64,000 nucleotides of DNA, taken from assembly GCF_043944905.1 (NCBI RefSeq), contig NZ_JBIMSN010000034.1:44467-108466 (forward strand). Reading direction: 5' to 3'. Positions 18,065-26,442 of the stretch are shown piece after piece. Position 1 is the first letter of the stretch. Each line of letters starts with the position of its first letter. The translations under genes were made by a program, and so were the position numbers. Source of the stretch: Antrihabitans spumae (GTDB taxonomy: Bacteria > Actinomycetota > Actinomycetes > Mycobacteriales > Mycobacteriaceae). The notes under the pieces were generated by a model. The model saw only the letters and a list, made by a program, of their open reading frames with translations, searched no databases and was not told the origin of the DNA.

Positions 18065-19513
18065 ATGACTGACTACGACACACTGTTCATCGGCGGCCAC
18101 TGGGTCGCACCCGCCACCGACGCACGACTCGAGGTGATCTCACCTGCCACCGAGGAGCGTGTCGGTAGCACCCCGGTCGCGGGCCCAGCCGACATCGACG
18201 CCGCGGTCGCGGCGGCTCGGCGAGCATTCGAATCCGGACCATGGCCTCGAACCAGCCCCTCCGACCGCGCGGCAGTGCTGTCGAAGGTCACCGCGTTGAT
18301 CGAGGAGCGCAGCCCGCAACTCACCTCGACCCTGACCTCGGAGATGGGCGCGCCGACCATGATGGTCGGCATGCTGCAGCAGACCCCTGCGGTCGCGGTG
18401 CTCAATTACTATGCGGGCCTTGCGGATTCGTTTCCCTGGGAGGAGACGCGGCACGGAATCTTCGGGCAGACCACCGTTACCCGCGAACCCGTCGGCGTCG
18501 TCGCGGCTGTCATCGCGTGGAACGTCCCGCTCTTCCTCGCAATCAACAAGCTCGCCCCCGCACTGCTCGCAGGCTGTTCGGTGCTGCTCAAACCTGCGCC
18601 GGAAACACCGCTCGCCGCGAATCTCATCGCCGACATCTTCGCCGATGCAGGCCTGCCCGAAGGTGTGCTTTCGGTACTTCCCGGCGGCGCCGAAACCGGC
18701 GAATACCTGGTTAGTCATCCCGGCGTCGACAAGATCACCTTCACGGGCAGCACGGCGGTCGGTCGCAAGATCGGCACGATCGCCGCACAGCAACTCAAGC
18801 GCTGCTCGCTCGAACTCGGTGGCAAGTCCGCAGCAATCCTGCTGGAGGACATGGACATTGCGTCGACCATGCCGATGCTGCTGATGTCAGGGCTGATGAA
18901 CAGCGGGCAGGCCTGCGTAGCCCAGACTCGAATTCTGGCACCGCGCAGCCGGTACGACGAGATGCTCGAGGCCATGGTGACCGGAGCCGGGTTCATGGCG
19001 GTCGGCGATCCGACCGAACCGACGACCGCGCTCGGTCCCCTGATCTCGTCACGGCAGCGTGACCGCGTCGAGGGCTACATCAAGAAGGGCATAGACGAAG
19101 GCGCGCGCATCGTCCTCGGCGGCGGTCGGCCTGCCGGGTTGGACAAGGGCTGGTACGTCGAGCCGACCATCTTCGCGGACGTCGACAACTCGATGACAAT
19201 CGCACGAGAAGAGATCTTCGGTCCCGTGCTCGCGGTGATTCCCTACGACTCCGAGGACGAAGCGATCAAGATCGCCAACGATTCCGACTACGGGCTGGCC
19301 GGCTCGGTCTGGACGTCTGACATCGACCGTGGTCGCAAGGTGGCAGCGCAGGTCAGGACCGGCACGTATGCCATCAACTGGTATGCCTTCGACCCCGGAT
19401 CACCCTTCGGTGGCTACAAGAACTCCGGCATCGGTCGGGAGAGCGGTCCGGAGGGCCTCGACGCGTACTGTGAGCAGAAGTCCCTGCTGATGCCTCCCGG
19501 ATTCAGCGGCTAG
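18065..19513 (+). CDS. NAD(P)-dependent aldehyde dehydrogenase (Rv0223c-like)
   Basis: 482 residues, the normal length for the superfamily. Glu250 in LELGGKSA and Cys284 in NSGQACVAQ are the general base and nucleophile, with FTGSTAVGRKIG as the cofactor motif. It oxidises an aldehyde to the acid. The order after the Rv0224c-like gene matches Rv0223c. A KstR-type operator immediately upstream points to a role in sterol or related lipid catabolism, although no other catabolic genes are in the window. No strong ribosome-binding site is visible. Confidence 0.9.
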   Translation: MTDYDTLFIGGHWVAPATDARLEVISPATEERVGSTPVAGPADIDAAVAAARRAFESGPWPRTSPSDRAAVLSKVTALIEERSPQLTSTLTSEMGAPTMMVGMLQQTPAVAVLNYYAGLADSFPWEETRHGIFGQTTVTREPVGVVAAVIAWNVPLFLAINKLAPALLAGCSVLLKPAPETPLAANLIADIFADAGLPEGVLSVLPGGAETGEYLVSHPGVDKITFTGSTAVGRKIGTIAAQQLKRCSLELGGKSAAILLEDMDIASTMPMLLMSGLMNSGQACVAQTRILAPRSRYDEMLEAMVTGAGFMAVGDPTEPTTALGPLISSRQRDRVEGYIKKGIDEGARIVLGGGRPAGLDKGWYVEPTIFADVDNSMTIAREEIFGPVLAVIPYDSEDEAIKIANDSDYGLAGSVWTSDIDRGRKVAAQVRTGTYAINWYAFDPGSPFGGYKNSGIGRESGPEGLDAYCEQKSLLMPPGFSG

Positions 19514-19634
19514 CTGTACGTGACATGGATCTCATCCGAGCGAGACACCCACCCTCCGGTTCCGCCCATCAGCAAACTCTGGGAAACTTGCGGCGTTAGT
19601 ACGCATGGTTACAGGAAGTTCCAGGTGGTTCGCG

Positions 19635-20948
19635 ATGGATCGAAGTGACGCTGTTCGACGTGCTCGGACATGGTGGTCCGCAGTGTCGGATACCAGCTAC
19701 GTGCCGATGTCGTCGCGTGACGCCAAGGATGCGCTTGCCGATCTGCTCGTCAACCTTGCCGGTGCCTTGGACGCCGAGCAATTCGACCCGACAGTCGGTG
19801 CCGAGGTCGGCTCGGCGTTGGTACGGATGCGGTTGACGAATCCGGTCGTCGTCGCCAGATCCGCCGAGGTCCTTGCCGAGCTTCCCCGACTGTCGGAATC
19901 GGGGACCGCGTTCTTCAGGTCCAAGTACGCCGCGCTGATGGGATCGTTCGGTCAGGGTTACGCTGCGGCACTACAGGCCGACACACTGTCCGATCAGCAG
20001 GCCATCCAGGCCACGATGTCGACCACCCACAAACAGACCGAGCAGGCGGCCAAAGCCACGGATACGCGCTTTCGCGTGGTTTTCGACAACGCCGCCGTTG
20101 CCATAGCGATCGGCGATCTGCGCGGCGTTCTTGTCGACGTCAATCCCGCGATGGCTCAGATGCTCGGCCAAGATGCCGGCGAGCTGCGCGGGGCGTCTGC
20201 CTTCGATCTCGGCCATGCCGACGACTACGACCTCGCACGTCGACGCATCCTCGACGAGCTGATCGCGGTCGGCTCCGGCACGGTTCGACTCGAGGCGCGT
20301 TTTCGTCGCGGCGATGGCAGCTACGGCTGGGCGATGTTCGCAATCACCCTCGTCGCAGGCGATGGTGACGTGGACGGCTACCTGTTGGCCGTGGGCGAGG
20401 ACATCACCGAACGCCGCGAGATGCAGGCGGCGCTGTACCGCCAGTCTCGCCACGACCCGTTGACCGGTCTCCCTAACCGGCTCTTGCTGCACGAAGATAT
20501 TGCGGATGCCATCGACATCGCCGAACCGGACGATCACATCGGCCTTTGCTTTCTCGACCTCGACGGCTTCAAATACGTCAACGATCAATTCGGCCATGCC
20601 ACCGGTGATCGGCTGCTCGCAGCCGTTGCCGCGCGCTTGCAAGAGCAAGCCACGGCCGACGGCTACGTCGTCGCACGACTCGGCGGCGACGAATTCGTCG
20701 CCGTGATGGCCGCACCCATCGACATCGACGCCGTCACCGCTGCCGCGAGCCGGTTGTTGGCGAGCATCAAGGATCCGTTCGAGGTGGACGGCCACAAGCT
20801 GTCGGTTTCCGCCAGCATCGGTGTTGTCGCTCAACCTGTGTTCGGCGCCGACGCCGACGCCATCCTCGAGACGGCCGACGTGGCGCTCTACCGAGCAAAG
20901 GCCGACGGCGGAGCGGGATTTTTCGTGCACGAACCCACTCCGAGCTGA
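19635..20948 (+). CDS. PAS-GGDEF diguanylate cyclase
   Basis: 437 residues. An N-terminal helical sensor-like region (1-140) is followed by a PAS domain (RFRVVFDNAAVAIAIGDLRG, ending at GEDITERREMQ) and a GGDEF domain from DPLTGLPNR. The catalytic signature RLGGDEF is intact near residue 350, so c-di-GMP synthesis from two GTP is expected. No RxxD inhibitory site is found at the usual spacing before GGDEF, so product inhibition may be absent. There is no EAL domain. ATG 19635 was preferred to 19605 because AGGTGG lies six bases upstream. Confidence 0.87.
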   Translation: MDRSDAVRRARTWWSAVSDTSYVPMSSRDAKDALADLLVNLAGALDAEQFDPTVGAEVGSALVRMRLTNPVVVARSAEVLAELPRLSESGTAFFRSKYAALMGSFGQGYAAALQADTLSDQQAIQATMSTTHKQTEQAAKATDTRFRVVFDNAAVAIAIGDLRGVLVDVNPAMAQMLGQDAGELRGASAFDLGHADDYDLARRRILDELIAVGSGTVRLEARFRRGDGSYGWAMFAITLVAGDGDVDGYLLAVGEDITERREMQAALYRQSRHDPLTGLPNRLLLHEDIADAIDIAEPDDHIGLCFLDLDGFKYVNDQFGHATGDRLLAAVAARLQEQATADGYVVARLGGDEFVAVMAAPIDIDAVTAAASRLLASIKDPFEVDGHKLSVSASIGVVAQPVFGADADAILETADVALYRAKADGGAGFFVHEPTPS

Positions 20949-20989
20949 ATCAGCACAATCACGGGTGACGCTGAGGGACCATTCGTCGA

Positions 20990-21017
20990 CTTTTAGGACG
21001 GGATCCCGTTCCAAAAG
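20990..21017. repeat. 28-base near-palindrome downstream of the diguanylate cyclase
   Basis: CTTTTAGGACGGGATCCCG followed by TTCCAAAAG reads almost identically on both strands, centred on GGGATCCC. It lies 41 bases after the GGDEF gene stop and about 120 before the next gene. It could be a terminator-like hairpin or an operator. Its core resembles the inner part of the three palindromic elements described elsewhere in the window but lacks their GTGAGTC arms. Confidence 0.5.
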
Positions 21018-21139
21018 GCACAGAATGGGCACTGAGCGTCTCTGCTCTCGATAGCCCGACAAAACTCTGGACACTGAGCCGAACCATCTTCTACACTCCG
21101 TAGTATTAGAACGTTCTGTCAACTCGTTCGGGGGTTCAG

Positions 21140-21616
21140 ATGACTATCGACACCACCACCTCAAAGAGACTCGCTACCTGGACGTTCGCTCAGTGGAGCG
21201 TGCTCGTCATCTCGTTGGTTCACGTCGTGTGGTCGATCATTGGTTGGATCGCCGAGCCGAGTTTTGCGACGGGACCAGGTGCACCGACGACCCCCGTCCT
21301 CGGCATGGACTACAACGGCTGGCATGCCGTCGCGGGTCTTGCGTTGTTCCTCCCCGGACTGGTCTTCGCGACCCGCCGCTCGTGGGCAGTGCTGTACTGC
21401 TTCGTGGCAGGCGTTGCAGGTGGCCTACCGGGTGTATGGGCGCTGTTCTCGAATCAGGTCGCCTACATCTTCACGTTCCCGAACAACGAACTCGACGCCA
21501 TCGAACACTTCGTCACCGCCGCCATCTTGATCGGCATCGGCCTGATCCAGGTACGACGCGACGGCGGCCTGAAACAGGCGCTTGCCGGACTCGGCCCCCG
21601 CTTCCCCGCCCGCTAG
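21140..21616 (+). CDS. DUF4383-type four-helix membrane protein
   Basis: 158 residues with four hydrophobic segments (VLVISLVHVVWSIIGWIA, HAVAGLALFLPGLVFA, VLYCFVAGVAGGLPGVWALF, HFVTAAILIGIGLIQV). Size and layout fit the DUF4383 family of unknown function. GGGGGTTCAG precedes the ATG. A palindrome AGAACGTTCT (21108-21117) sits 22 bases upstream of the start and may be an operator. It lies just upstream of the ECF41 operon but is separated by 172 bases that contain the sigma-factor promoter, so it is probably not part of it. Confidence 0.65.
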   Translation: MTIDTTTSKRLATWTFAQWSVLVISLVHVVWSIIGWIAEPSFATGPGAPTTPVLGMDYNGWHAVAGLALFLPGLVFATRRSWAVLYCFVAGVAGGLPGVWALFSNQVAYIFTFPNNELDAIEHFVTAAILIGIGLIQVRRDGGLKQALAGLGPRFPAR

Positions 21617-21713
21617 CGCAGCCCCTTCTTCGCGAGCCAGGCAAACGAATCTTCGACGCCGACCTGGTCGCTCATCATGCGCCCACTCTGTGCGCCACCC
21701 CACATCTACGGGC

Positions 21714-21740
21714 TGTCACGGTTCGCGGACGAGCGGTGTC
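21714..21740 (+). promoter_or_regulatory. Putative ECF41-dependent promoter
   Basis: TGTCACG, a 16-base spacer, then TGTC. The published ECF41 target is TGTCACA, about 16 bases, CGTC. It is 48 bases upstream of the oxidoreductase start that opens the sigma-factor operon, so the factor probably drives its own operon. Confidence 0.6.
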
Positions 21741-21788
21741 TTATGGCAAACCCATACAGACCGCAAGTCTTCTCGGAAGGATGGACAC

Positions 21789-22919
21789 ATGAGCAACATC
21801 GTTGTCGTCGGCGCAGGATATGCCGGGGTGCTTGCCGCAAACCGGCTCGCCAAGGTGGCGGGGTTGTCGGTGACGGTCGTCAATCCGCGGCCGGACTTCG
21901 TCGAGCGAATCAGGTTGCATCAATACGCGACTGGATCCGGGCCTGCGACGCGACCACTGTCGAAGCTACTGCGGCGCAACGTCGAACTCCGCCTCGGAAA
22001 GGTCGAGTCGATCGCCGAACGGTCGGTACTGCTCGACGACGGCACGACCATCGACTTCGACTACCTCGTCTACGCCGTGGGTAGCCACGTCGACGGCCGA
22101 CCGAACACCTACAACGTCGGTGCACTCGAAGACGCAGACCGCCTCGGCGCCCGTCTCGACGAACTGGCTGCGGGCGCACCGGTCGTTGTCGTCGGTGGTG
22201 GGTTGACGGGTGTCGAAACGGCTGCAGAGATCGCTGAGCAATTCCCTGAGTTGGACGTGCACCTGGCGTCCGATTCGGTCGCAGGCTGGCTCCCGGCCGC
22301 GACCCGCGACTATGTAGCGGGCACCCTCTCGGAGTTGGGAGTCACGATCCACGAGGCAACGACGATCACCCAGGTCGACGCTGATGGTGTCAGGACCGCA
22401 TCCGGCGCAACCATCGCAAGCGACGCCACCATCTGGGCAGGGTCTTTCACCGTCCCCGACCTCGCGCGACGAAGCGGTCTCCTCGTAGACGACTTTGGCC
22501 GGCTACGAACAGACAAAAGCCTTGTGTCGCTGTCCAATCCACGGATCGTCGGCGTCGGCGATGCGGTAGCACCTCCCGCCTCCGTCGCCGGTCACCTACG
22601 GATGAGTTGCCAGTCCGCGATGCCGCTCGGCGTGCACGGCGCAGCGACCGTTGCGGCTCTCGTACGCGGACGCTCGCCACAGCCCGTCTCCATCGGCATG
22701 TTCGGCCAATGCGTCAGCCTCGGCCGCAAAGCGGGCTTCATGCAGTTCACCCGATCCGACGACACGCCGTCGCGGTTCGTCGTCAAACGTCGGATCGGGA
22801 CGATGACGAAGGAGTTGGTCTGCCGCTTCACGGTCGTCGGCTTGCGCGGGCGGGCCGTGACGTCCTGGCGTCCTGCCGGACCGAAAGTCTCTGCCGAGGA
22901 GGTCACCGTCGGTGTCTAG
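21789..22919 (+). CDS. NAD(P)/FAD-dependent oxidoreductase (ECF41-linked)
   Basis: 376-residue two-dinucleotide-binding flavoprotein. IVVVGAGYAGVLAANRLAK binds FAD, VVVVGGGLTGVETAAEIAE binds NAD(P)H, and RIVGVGDAVAPP is the second FAD motif. The layout resembles type II NADH dehydrogenases but the C-terminus is shorter and lacks an evident membrane helix. The ATG at 21789 follows GGAAGGA. It overlaps the sigma-factor gene by eight bases. Oxidoreductases are one of the standard partners of ECF41 sigma factors. Substrate unknown. Confidence 0.87.
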   Translation: MSNIVVVGAGYAGVLAANRLAKVAGLSVTVVNPRPDFVERIRLHQYATGSGPATRPLSKLLRRNVELRLGKVESIAERSVLLDDGTTIDFDYLVYAVGSHVDGRPNTYNVGALEDADRLGARLDELAAGAPVVVVGGGLTGVETAAEIAEQFPELDVHLASDSVAGWLPAATRDYVAGTLSELGVTIHEATTITQVDADGVRTASGATIASDATIWAGSFTVPDLARRSGLLVDDFGRLRTDKSLVSLSNPRIVGVGDAVAPPASVAGHLRMSCQSAMPLGVHGAATVAALVRGRSPQPVSIGMFGQCVSLGRKAGFMQFTRSDDTPSRFVVKRRIGTMTKELVCRFTVVGLRGRAVTSWRPAGPKVSAEEVTVGV

Positions 22920-23841
22920 TTCCGAGCCGTCCAGTTCCGCACAGTCCAGTTCCGCACAGTCCAGTTCCGAGATCTTCACCGAACATCGACCACTGCTGTT
23001 CACGATTGTCTACGAGATCCTCGGCAGCGCGGCGGATACCGAAGATGTGTTGCAGGACAGCTACATTCGATGGAGCCAGGTAGATCCGGCCGAGGTAGAC
23101 AATCCCCGCGCCTACCTCGCCAGAATCGCAAGCCGCCTCGCGCTCAACCACCTTCGTACCGCCCAGCGCCGACGCGAAGACTATCCGGGCAACTGGCTGC
23201 CCGAACCGATCCAGACCGCGTCCGACGTCAGCGACGACGCAGTGCTTGCCGAGTCGGTGTCGATCGCGATGCTGCTCGTCCTGGAAACGCTCAGCCCGGA
23301 CGAACGCGCAGTGTTCGTACTGCACACCGTGTTCGGCTACACCTTCCCGGAGGTGGCCGACATGGTCGGCAAGACCGACGTCGCCGTCCGCCAGATCGCC
23401 CATCGCGCCAAGGCACACGTACAGGCACGGCGACGCCGCTTCCAACCCGAATCACGCACGGCGACAGAGGTCGTCGAAAAGTTCTTCGCAGCGGCGACCA
23501 GCGGCGACATCCAGGGCCTGATGGATCTGATGTCGCCCGACGTGGTCGAAATATCCGACGGCGGTGGACATGTCAGCGCAGCACGGCGACCCGTTCTCGG
23601 ACCCGAACGTGTTGCCCGGTTTGTGCTCGGCATCGCGCGGGGTGAACTGGCGGAGCCGACTTTCGAGCTGACGACCTGCAACGCCCAGCCTGCGATGCTG
23701 GTGCGCTCCCGCGGCGCACTCGAATTCGTGCTGCTGTTCGACATCGTCGACAACGTGATCCAGGGCCTCTACGCCGTCCTGAACCCTGAAAAGCTCGCAA
23801 CAGCACATCTATCCAACCCGCTTGCCCGAGATAAGGACTGA
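22912..23841 (+). CDS. ECF41-type RNA polymerase sigma factor (SigJ-like)
   Basis: 309 residues: sigma-70 region 2 (HRPLLFTIVYEILGSAADTEDVLQ), region 4 (TLSPDERAVFVLHTVFGYTF, RQIAHRAKAHV) and a C-terminal SnoaL-like extension from about residue 185 that modulates activity in this group. The ECF41 landmarks are all present: NWLPEPI near 94, DGGG at 216 and NPEKL at 291. GTG 22912 is served by GAGGAGG nine bases upstream. The first 20 codons are a 15-base tandem repeat giving SSSAQ-type units. It is translationally coupled to the flavoprotein before it and followed by the SRPBCC gene. No anti-sigma gene is present, as usual for ECF41. Confidence 0.9.
   Translation: MSSSEPSSSAQSSSAQSSSEIFTEHRPLLFTIVYEILGSAADTEDVLQDSYIRWSQVDPAEVDNPRAYLARIASRLALNHLRTAQRRREDYPGNWLPEPIQTASDVSDDAVLAESVSIAMLLVLETLSPDERAVFVLHTVFGYTFPEVADMVGKTDVAVRQIAHRAKAHVQARRRRFQPESRTATEVVEKFFAAATSGDIQGLMDLMSPDVVEISDGGGHVSAARRPVLGPERVARFVLGIARGELAEPTFELTTCNAQPAMLVRSRGALEFVLLFDIVDNVIQGLYAVLNPEKLATAHLSNPLARDKD
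22915..22974 (+). repeat. 15-base tandem repeat at the start of the sigma-factor gene
   Basis: Two perfect copies of TCCAGTTCCGCACAG (22930-22944, 22945-22959) are flanked by two diverged units. The repeat is in frame and encodes a serine-rich N-terminus, so copy-number changes alter length but not frame. Confidence 0.8.
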
Positions 23842-23842
23842 C

Positions 23843-24305
23843 ATGGAGACCCTCACTGTCGAACGAACCCATCGCGGCGCCGATCGAGGACGTGTTCGAG
23901 TGGCTGAGCAACGCGCACAACTACACGCGCTCCAAGTTCGTGCTGCGCGAAAGACTGGCCGAACCCGGCGCCGACGCGCCCTACGGGCTCGGCGCACTGC
24001 GCGTGCTGCTCTGGACCGTCGGCATCTTCTACGAACGCATCACCGCCTACGATCCGCCGCGCAGCTTCGACTATCACGTCGAGCACAGCTTCCCTCCTTC
24101 GCGCCACGAGGCCGGTCGGAAGTCCTTCACAAAAGTTGCGGGCGGTACTCATGTCACGTGGACGAGCACCTTCGAAATTCGGCTGCCACTCGTCGGCGCG
24201 TTCCTGACGCGGGTCGTCGGGGTCCCGATAATCAGGCGGGTGTTCGGCAGAGTCCTCGACGCCGCGCAGGCAGACCTCACCGGAGCCCGTATCCAGCCGC
24301 ACTAA
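23843..24305 (+). pseudogene. SRPBCC-family protein with an apparent one-base frameshift
   Basis: The ATG at 23843 has AAGGA just upstream and begins METLTVERT; after codon 9 the frame goes nonsensical. The +1-shifted frame continues IAAPIEDVFEWLSNAHNYT and runs normally to a stop at 24305. VERTIAAPIEDVF is the classic SRPBCC opening, so deleting one C from the CCC at 23868-23870 restores a normal protein of about 153 residues. Either this is a sequencing error or the gene is recently broken. As given, only a fragment from GTG 23892 (137 residues) can be read. SRPBCC proteins bind hydrophobic ligands; it is the third gene of the ECF41 operon. Confidence 0.75.
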
Positions 24306-24311
24306 AAGCGA

Positions 24312-24317
24312 TACCAT
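24312..24317 (+). promoter_or_regulatory. Leaderless -10 box (TACCAT) for the potassium channel gene
   Basis: TACCAT ends six bases before GTG 24324, and no ribosome-binding site is present. This would give the channel its own promoter despite following the ECF41 operon by 18 bases. Confidence 0.45.
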
Positions 24318-24323
24318 CCGCCC

Positions 24324-25367
24324 GTGCCGCTATTCATCGCCCGCCTCCGCCTGTTGATGCGGCCCCTGGTGACCGGCTGGGCGCTGCCGTTGACGATCGC
24401 GCTCTTCGTATTCGCAACCAGCTGGCTCGCGATGTGGCTGGTCGAACCGTCGACGAACGAGATCACCAAGCCGCAGAACTATCCGTGGTACTTCGTCGTG
24501 ACCGCCGCGACCGTCGGCTACGGCGATTTCTTTCCGACGTCGGCCGCTGGTCACGTCGTCGGCGCGTACGTGATAGTCGGCGGCATCGTCGCTCTGACAA
24601 TGCTTTTCACACATCTGGTCGACAAGCTGTCCAGGGCGAAGGGACAACGAATGCGTGGGCTCGCGGAACTCGAACTTACCGACCACATCGTGCTGCTCGG
24701 ATATACGGAAGGCCGCACAGAACGGCTCGTCGCCGAGCTCATCGCCGAGCCGACCGTGCAACTTGTGCTCTGCGCGTGGGACAACGTGCACGAGCATCCG
24801 ATGCCGAACGAACAGCGGGTCATGTTCGTCCGTGGCGACCTCACAGATTTTGCCGTCCTTTCTCGCGCGTGTGTGCCGTCCGCGGCGATCGTCCTGATCG
24901 ACGGCCGCGACGACAACGAGTCGCTGGCGATATCGGTCGCTGTCGCACATGCGAGCCGACCGAGTGGCCGCCGCGGTGCCGCCGAGAACCGCACACATCT
25001 GATCGTGGCGCTTCGTGACATGAGCCGGACCAGCCAGTTCCAGTACGTCAGCTCACGTGTGCAGTGTGTGCAGTGGCACGTGCCGAACCTGCTCGTCGAG
25101 GAAGCCCACGACCCCGGCATCAGTCAGGTCTACACGGAGCTGATGACCTCGGGCGGCAGTGGCAACACGTACTCCTTCCAGCTGCCGCGCGACTACGCCG
25201 GTTTCGGCGATGTACAGACCGATCTCGGACGCCGTTTCTCGGCGATCGCGCTCGCTGTCCGCACCGACGCTGAACTGGTGGTGAGCCCACCGTGGGACAC
25301 ACCCGTCCCCGCGGGGACGACCATCTACTACGTCGCTGCCAACCGGTTGGATCCAGCGGCGATCTAG
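24324..25367 (+). CDS. Two-helix potassium channel with RCK/TrkA-N domain
   Basis: 347 residues. Two membrane helices flank a pore loop with the selectivity filter TVGYGD (residues 63-68), followed by a cytoplasmic nucleotide-binding domain starting HIVLLGYTEGRTERL. This is the MthK/Kch-like arrangement, giving a tetrameric K+ channel gated by a ligand on the RCK domain. The glycine pattern of the Rossmann loop is imperfect (G-Y-T-E-G), so NAD binding is uncertain. The 3' end overlaps the convergent TetR gene by four bases. Confidence 0.9.
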   Translation: MPLFIARLRLLMRPLVTGWALPLTIALFVFATSWLAMWLVEPSTNEITKPQNYPWYFVVTAATVGYGDFFPTSAAGHVVGAYVIVGGIVALTMLFTHLVDKLSRAKGQRMRGLAELELTDHIVLLGYTEGRTERLVAELIAEPTVQLVLCAWDNVHEHPMPNEQRVMFVRGDLTDFAVLSRACVPSAAIVLIDGRDDNESLAISVAVAHASRPSGRRGAAENRTHLIVALRDMSRTSQFQYVSSRVQCVQWHVPNLLVEEAHDPGISQVYTELMTSGGSGNTYSFQLPRDYAGFGDVQTDLGRRFSAIALAVRTDAELVVSPPWDTPVPAGTTIYYVAANRLDPAAI

Positions 25368-25972
25368 CTCGCAGCCCAACCCCTTTCGACCGATTCGCGT
25401 GCGGTCGCAGGGTCGTCCCCTGCATGGACGAACAGCGCGGTGAGCATCGGAATCGCATGCGCCAGAGCAGCGTCGGGTAGTGGCCCGGTTGCGACGAGAG
25501 AAGCAAGACCGTGGCCTATCGTCCAGGTCTGCGTCGCCAGATCGACGGCATCGACGTCGGGGCGAAAGCGTCCGGCCGCCTTCGCCCGCTCCCCGGTCGC
25601 AACGAGGACGTGCAGCGTCTCGTCCGCTCCCGCCGCGTCCTCCAGCTCGAAACCGGCGTCGAACATGACGCGATACAGGTCGGGAATCTCGAGTGCGTTG
25701 GCGGTGTATGCAGCGCCGAGGGCAGCCAGATCGCGGACGGGATCCGAGGTCACCGGCACGGTGGTCAGCTTCGACGCGAGCCGCGTGAAGCCCTCCTGTC
25801 GTACTGCACTCCACAAGCCGTCCATGCTGCCGAAGTACGTGTAGACCGCCATGGTCGACAGACCGGTGCCCTCGATGAGGGCGCGCAGCGTAATCGGTTG
25901 GCGGGTGCGGAGCATGTGCGCGGCTCGTTCGATGAGCTGCGACCGCACATGAGGTTGCTTTGTCCTTGCCAT
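25364..25972 (-). CDS. TetR-family transcriptional regulator
   Basis: 202 residues. The N-terminal helix-turn-helix (TLRALIEGTGLSTMAVYTYFGSMDGLW) is typical, followed by a helical ligand-binding domain. It is divergent from the RidA-like gene. TACAAT lies seven bases before its ATG, so translation is likely leaderless, and an imperfect inverted repeat (25983-26004) overlaps this -10 box, which suggests autorepression and control of the neighbouring gene. The ligand is unknown. Confidence 0.87.
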   Translation of the reverse strand: MARTKQPHVRSQLIERAAHMLRTRQPITLRALIEGTGLSTMAVYTYFGSMDGLWSAVRQEGFTRLASKLTTVPVTSDPVRDLAALGAAYTANALEIPDLYRVMFDAGFELEDAAGADETLHVLVATGERAKAAGRFRPDVDAVDLATQTWTIGHGLASLVATGPLPDAALAHAIPMLTALFVHAGDDPATARESVERGWAAS

Positions 25973-25979
25973 GGTGCTA

Positions 25980-26004
25980 ATTGTATACCATTGCTATGTT
26001 ATTG
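25980..26004. promoter_or_regulatory. TetR leaderless promoter with overlapping candidate operator
   Basis: On the minus strand TACAAT (25980-25985) lies seven bases from the TetR start. GTATACCAT (25983-25991) and ATGTTATTG (25996-26004) form an imperfect inverted repeat around TGCT, matching at six of nine positions. The placement between divergent genes fits a TetR operator. Confidence 0.45.
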
Positions 26005-26033
26005 AATGACAACCCGCCGACCAAGGAGTGGAC

Positions 26034-26441
26034 ATGACCGTCACAGTTATCAACCCCGATGGATTGCCGAAGCCGGAGGTCTACCGGCAGCTGTCGATCG
26101 CAACCGGCACCAAGTTCGTCTTCCTTGCCGGACAGGTCGCGCGCGATGCCGACGGCAATCAGGTCGGCGCAGGTGATCTCGCTGCACAGGTCGAGCAGAG
26201 CTACCTCAACATCGCCACCGCACTCGCGGAGGTAGGTGGATCCTTCGACGACGTCGCAAAGCTGACCGTCTACGTCGTCGACTGGTCCGACGAGAAGTTC
26301 CCCCTGCTCGGCGAGGGTGTTGCACGCGCGGCAGCAAAGTTGGGCGTGAACCCGGTCAAGCCGATCACGCTGATCCCGGTCGCCTCGCTGACCGAGCCCG
26401 ATCTGCTCGTCGAAGTCGATGCGACGGCCGTATTGGACTGA
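26034..26441 (+). CDS. RidA family protein
   Basis: 135 residues of the RidA/YjgF/UK114 fold: KFVFLAGQVARDADGNQVG, QVEQSYLNIATALAEVGGSFDDV and KPITLIPVASL match the family. The usual catalytic arginine of the R-x-Q motif (about residue 105 in RidA) is replaced by LIPVASL, so it may belong to an Rid subgroup without imine hydrolase activity. AAGGAG lies five bases before ATG 26034, preferred over GTG 26028. Divergent from and probably controlled by the TetR gene. Confidence 0.85.
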   Translation: MTVTVINPDGLPKPEVYRQLSIATGTKFVFLAGQVARDADGNQVGAGDLAAQVEQSYLNIATALAEVGGSFDDVAKLTVYVVDWSDEKFPLLGEGVARAAAKLGVNPVKPITLIPVASLTEPDLLVEVDATAVLD

Positions 26442-26442
26442 G

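Noticed and set aside
23822..25018. 398-codon frame continuing the METLTVER start past the SRPBCC frameshift
   Set aside because: After codon 9 the sequence becomes arginine-rich nonsense overlapping the channel gene; it is what remains after a frame shift.
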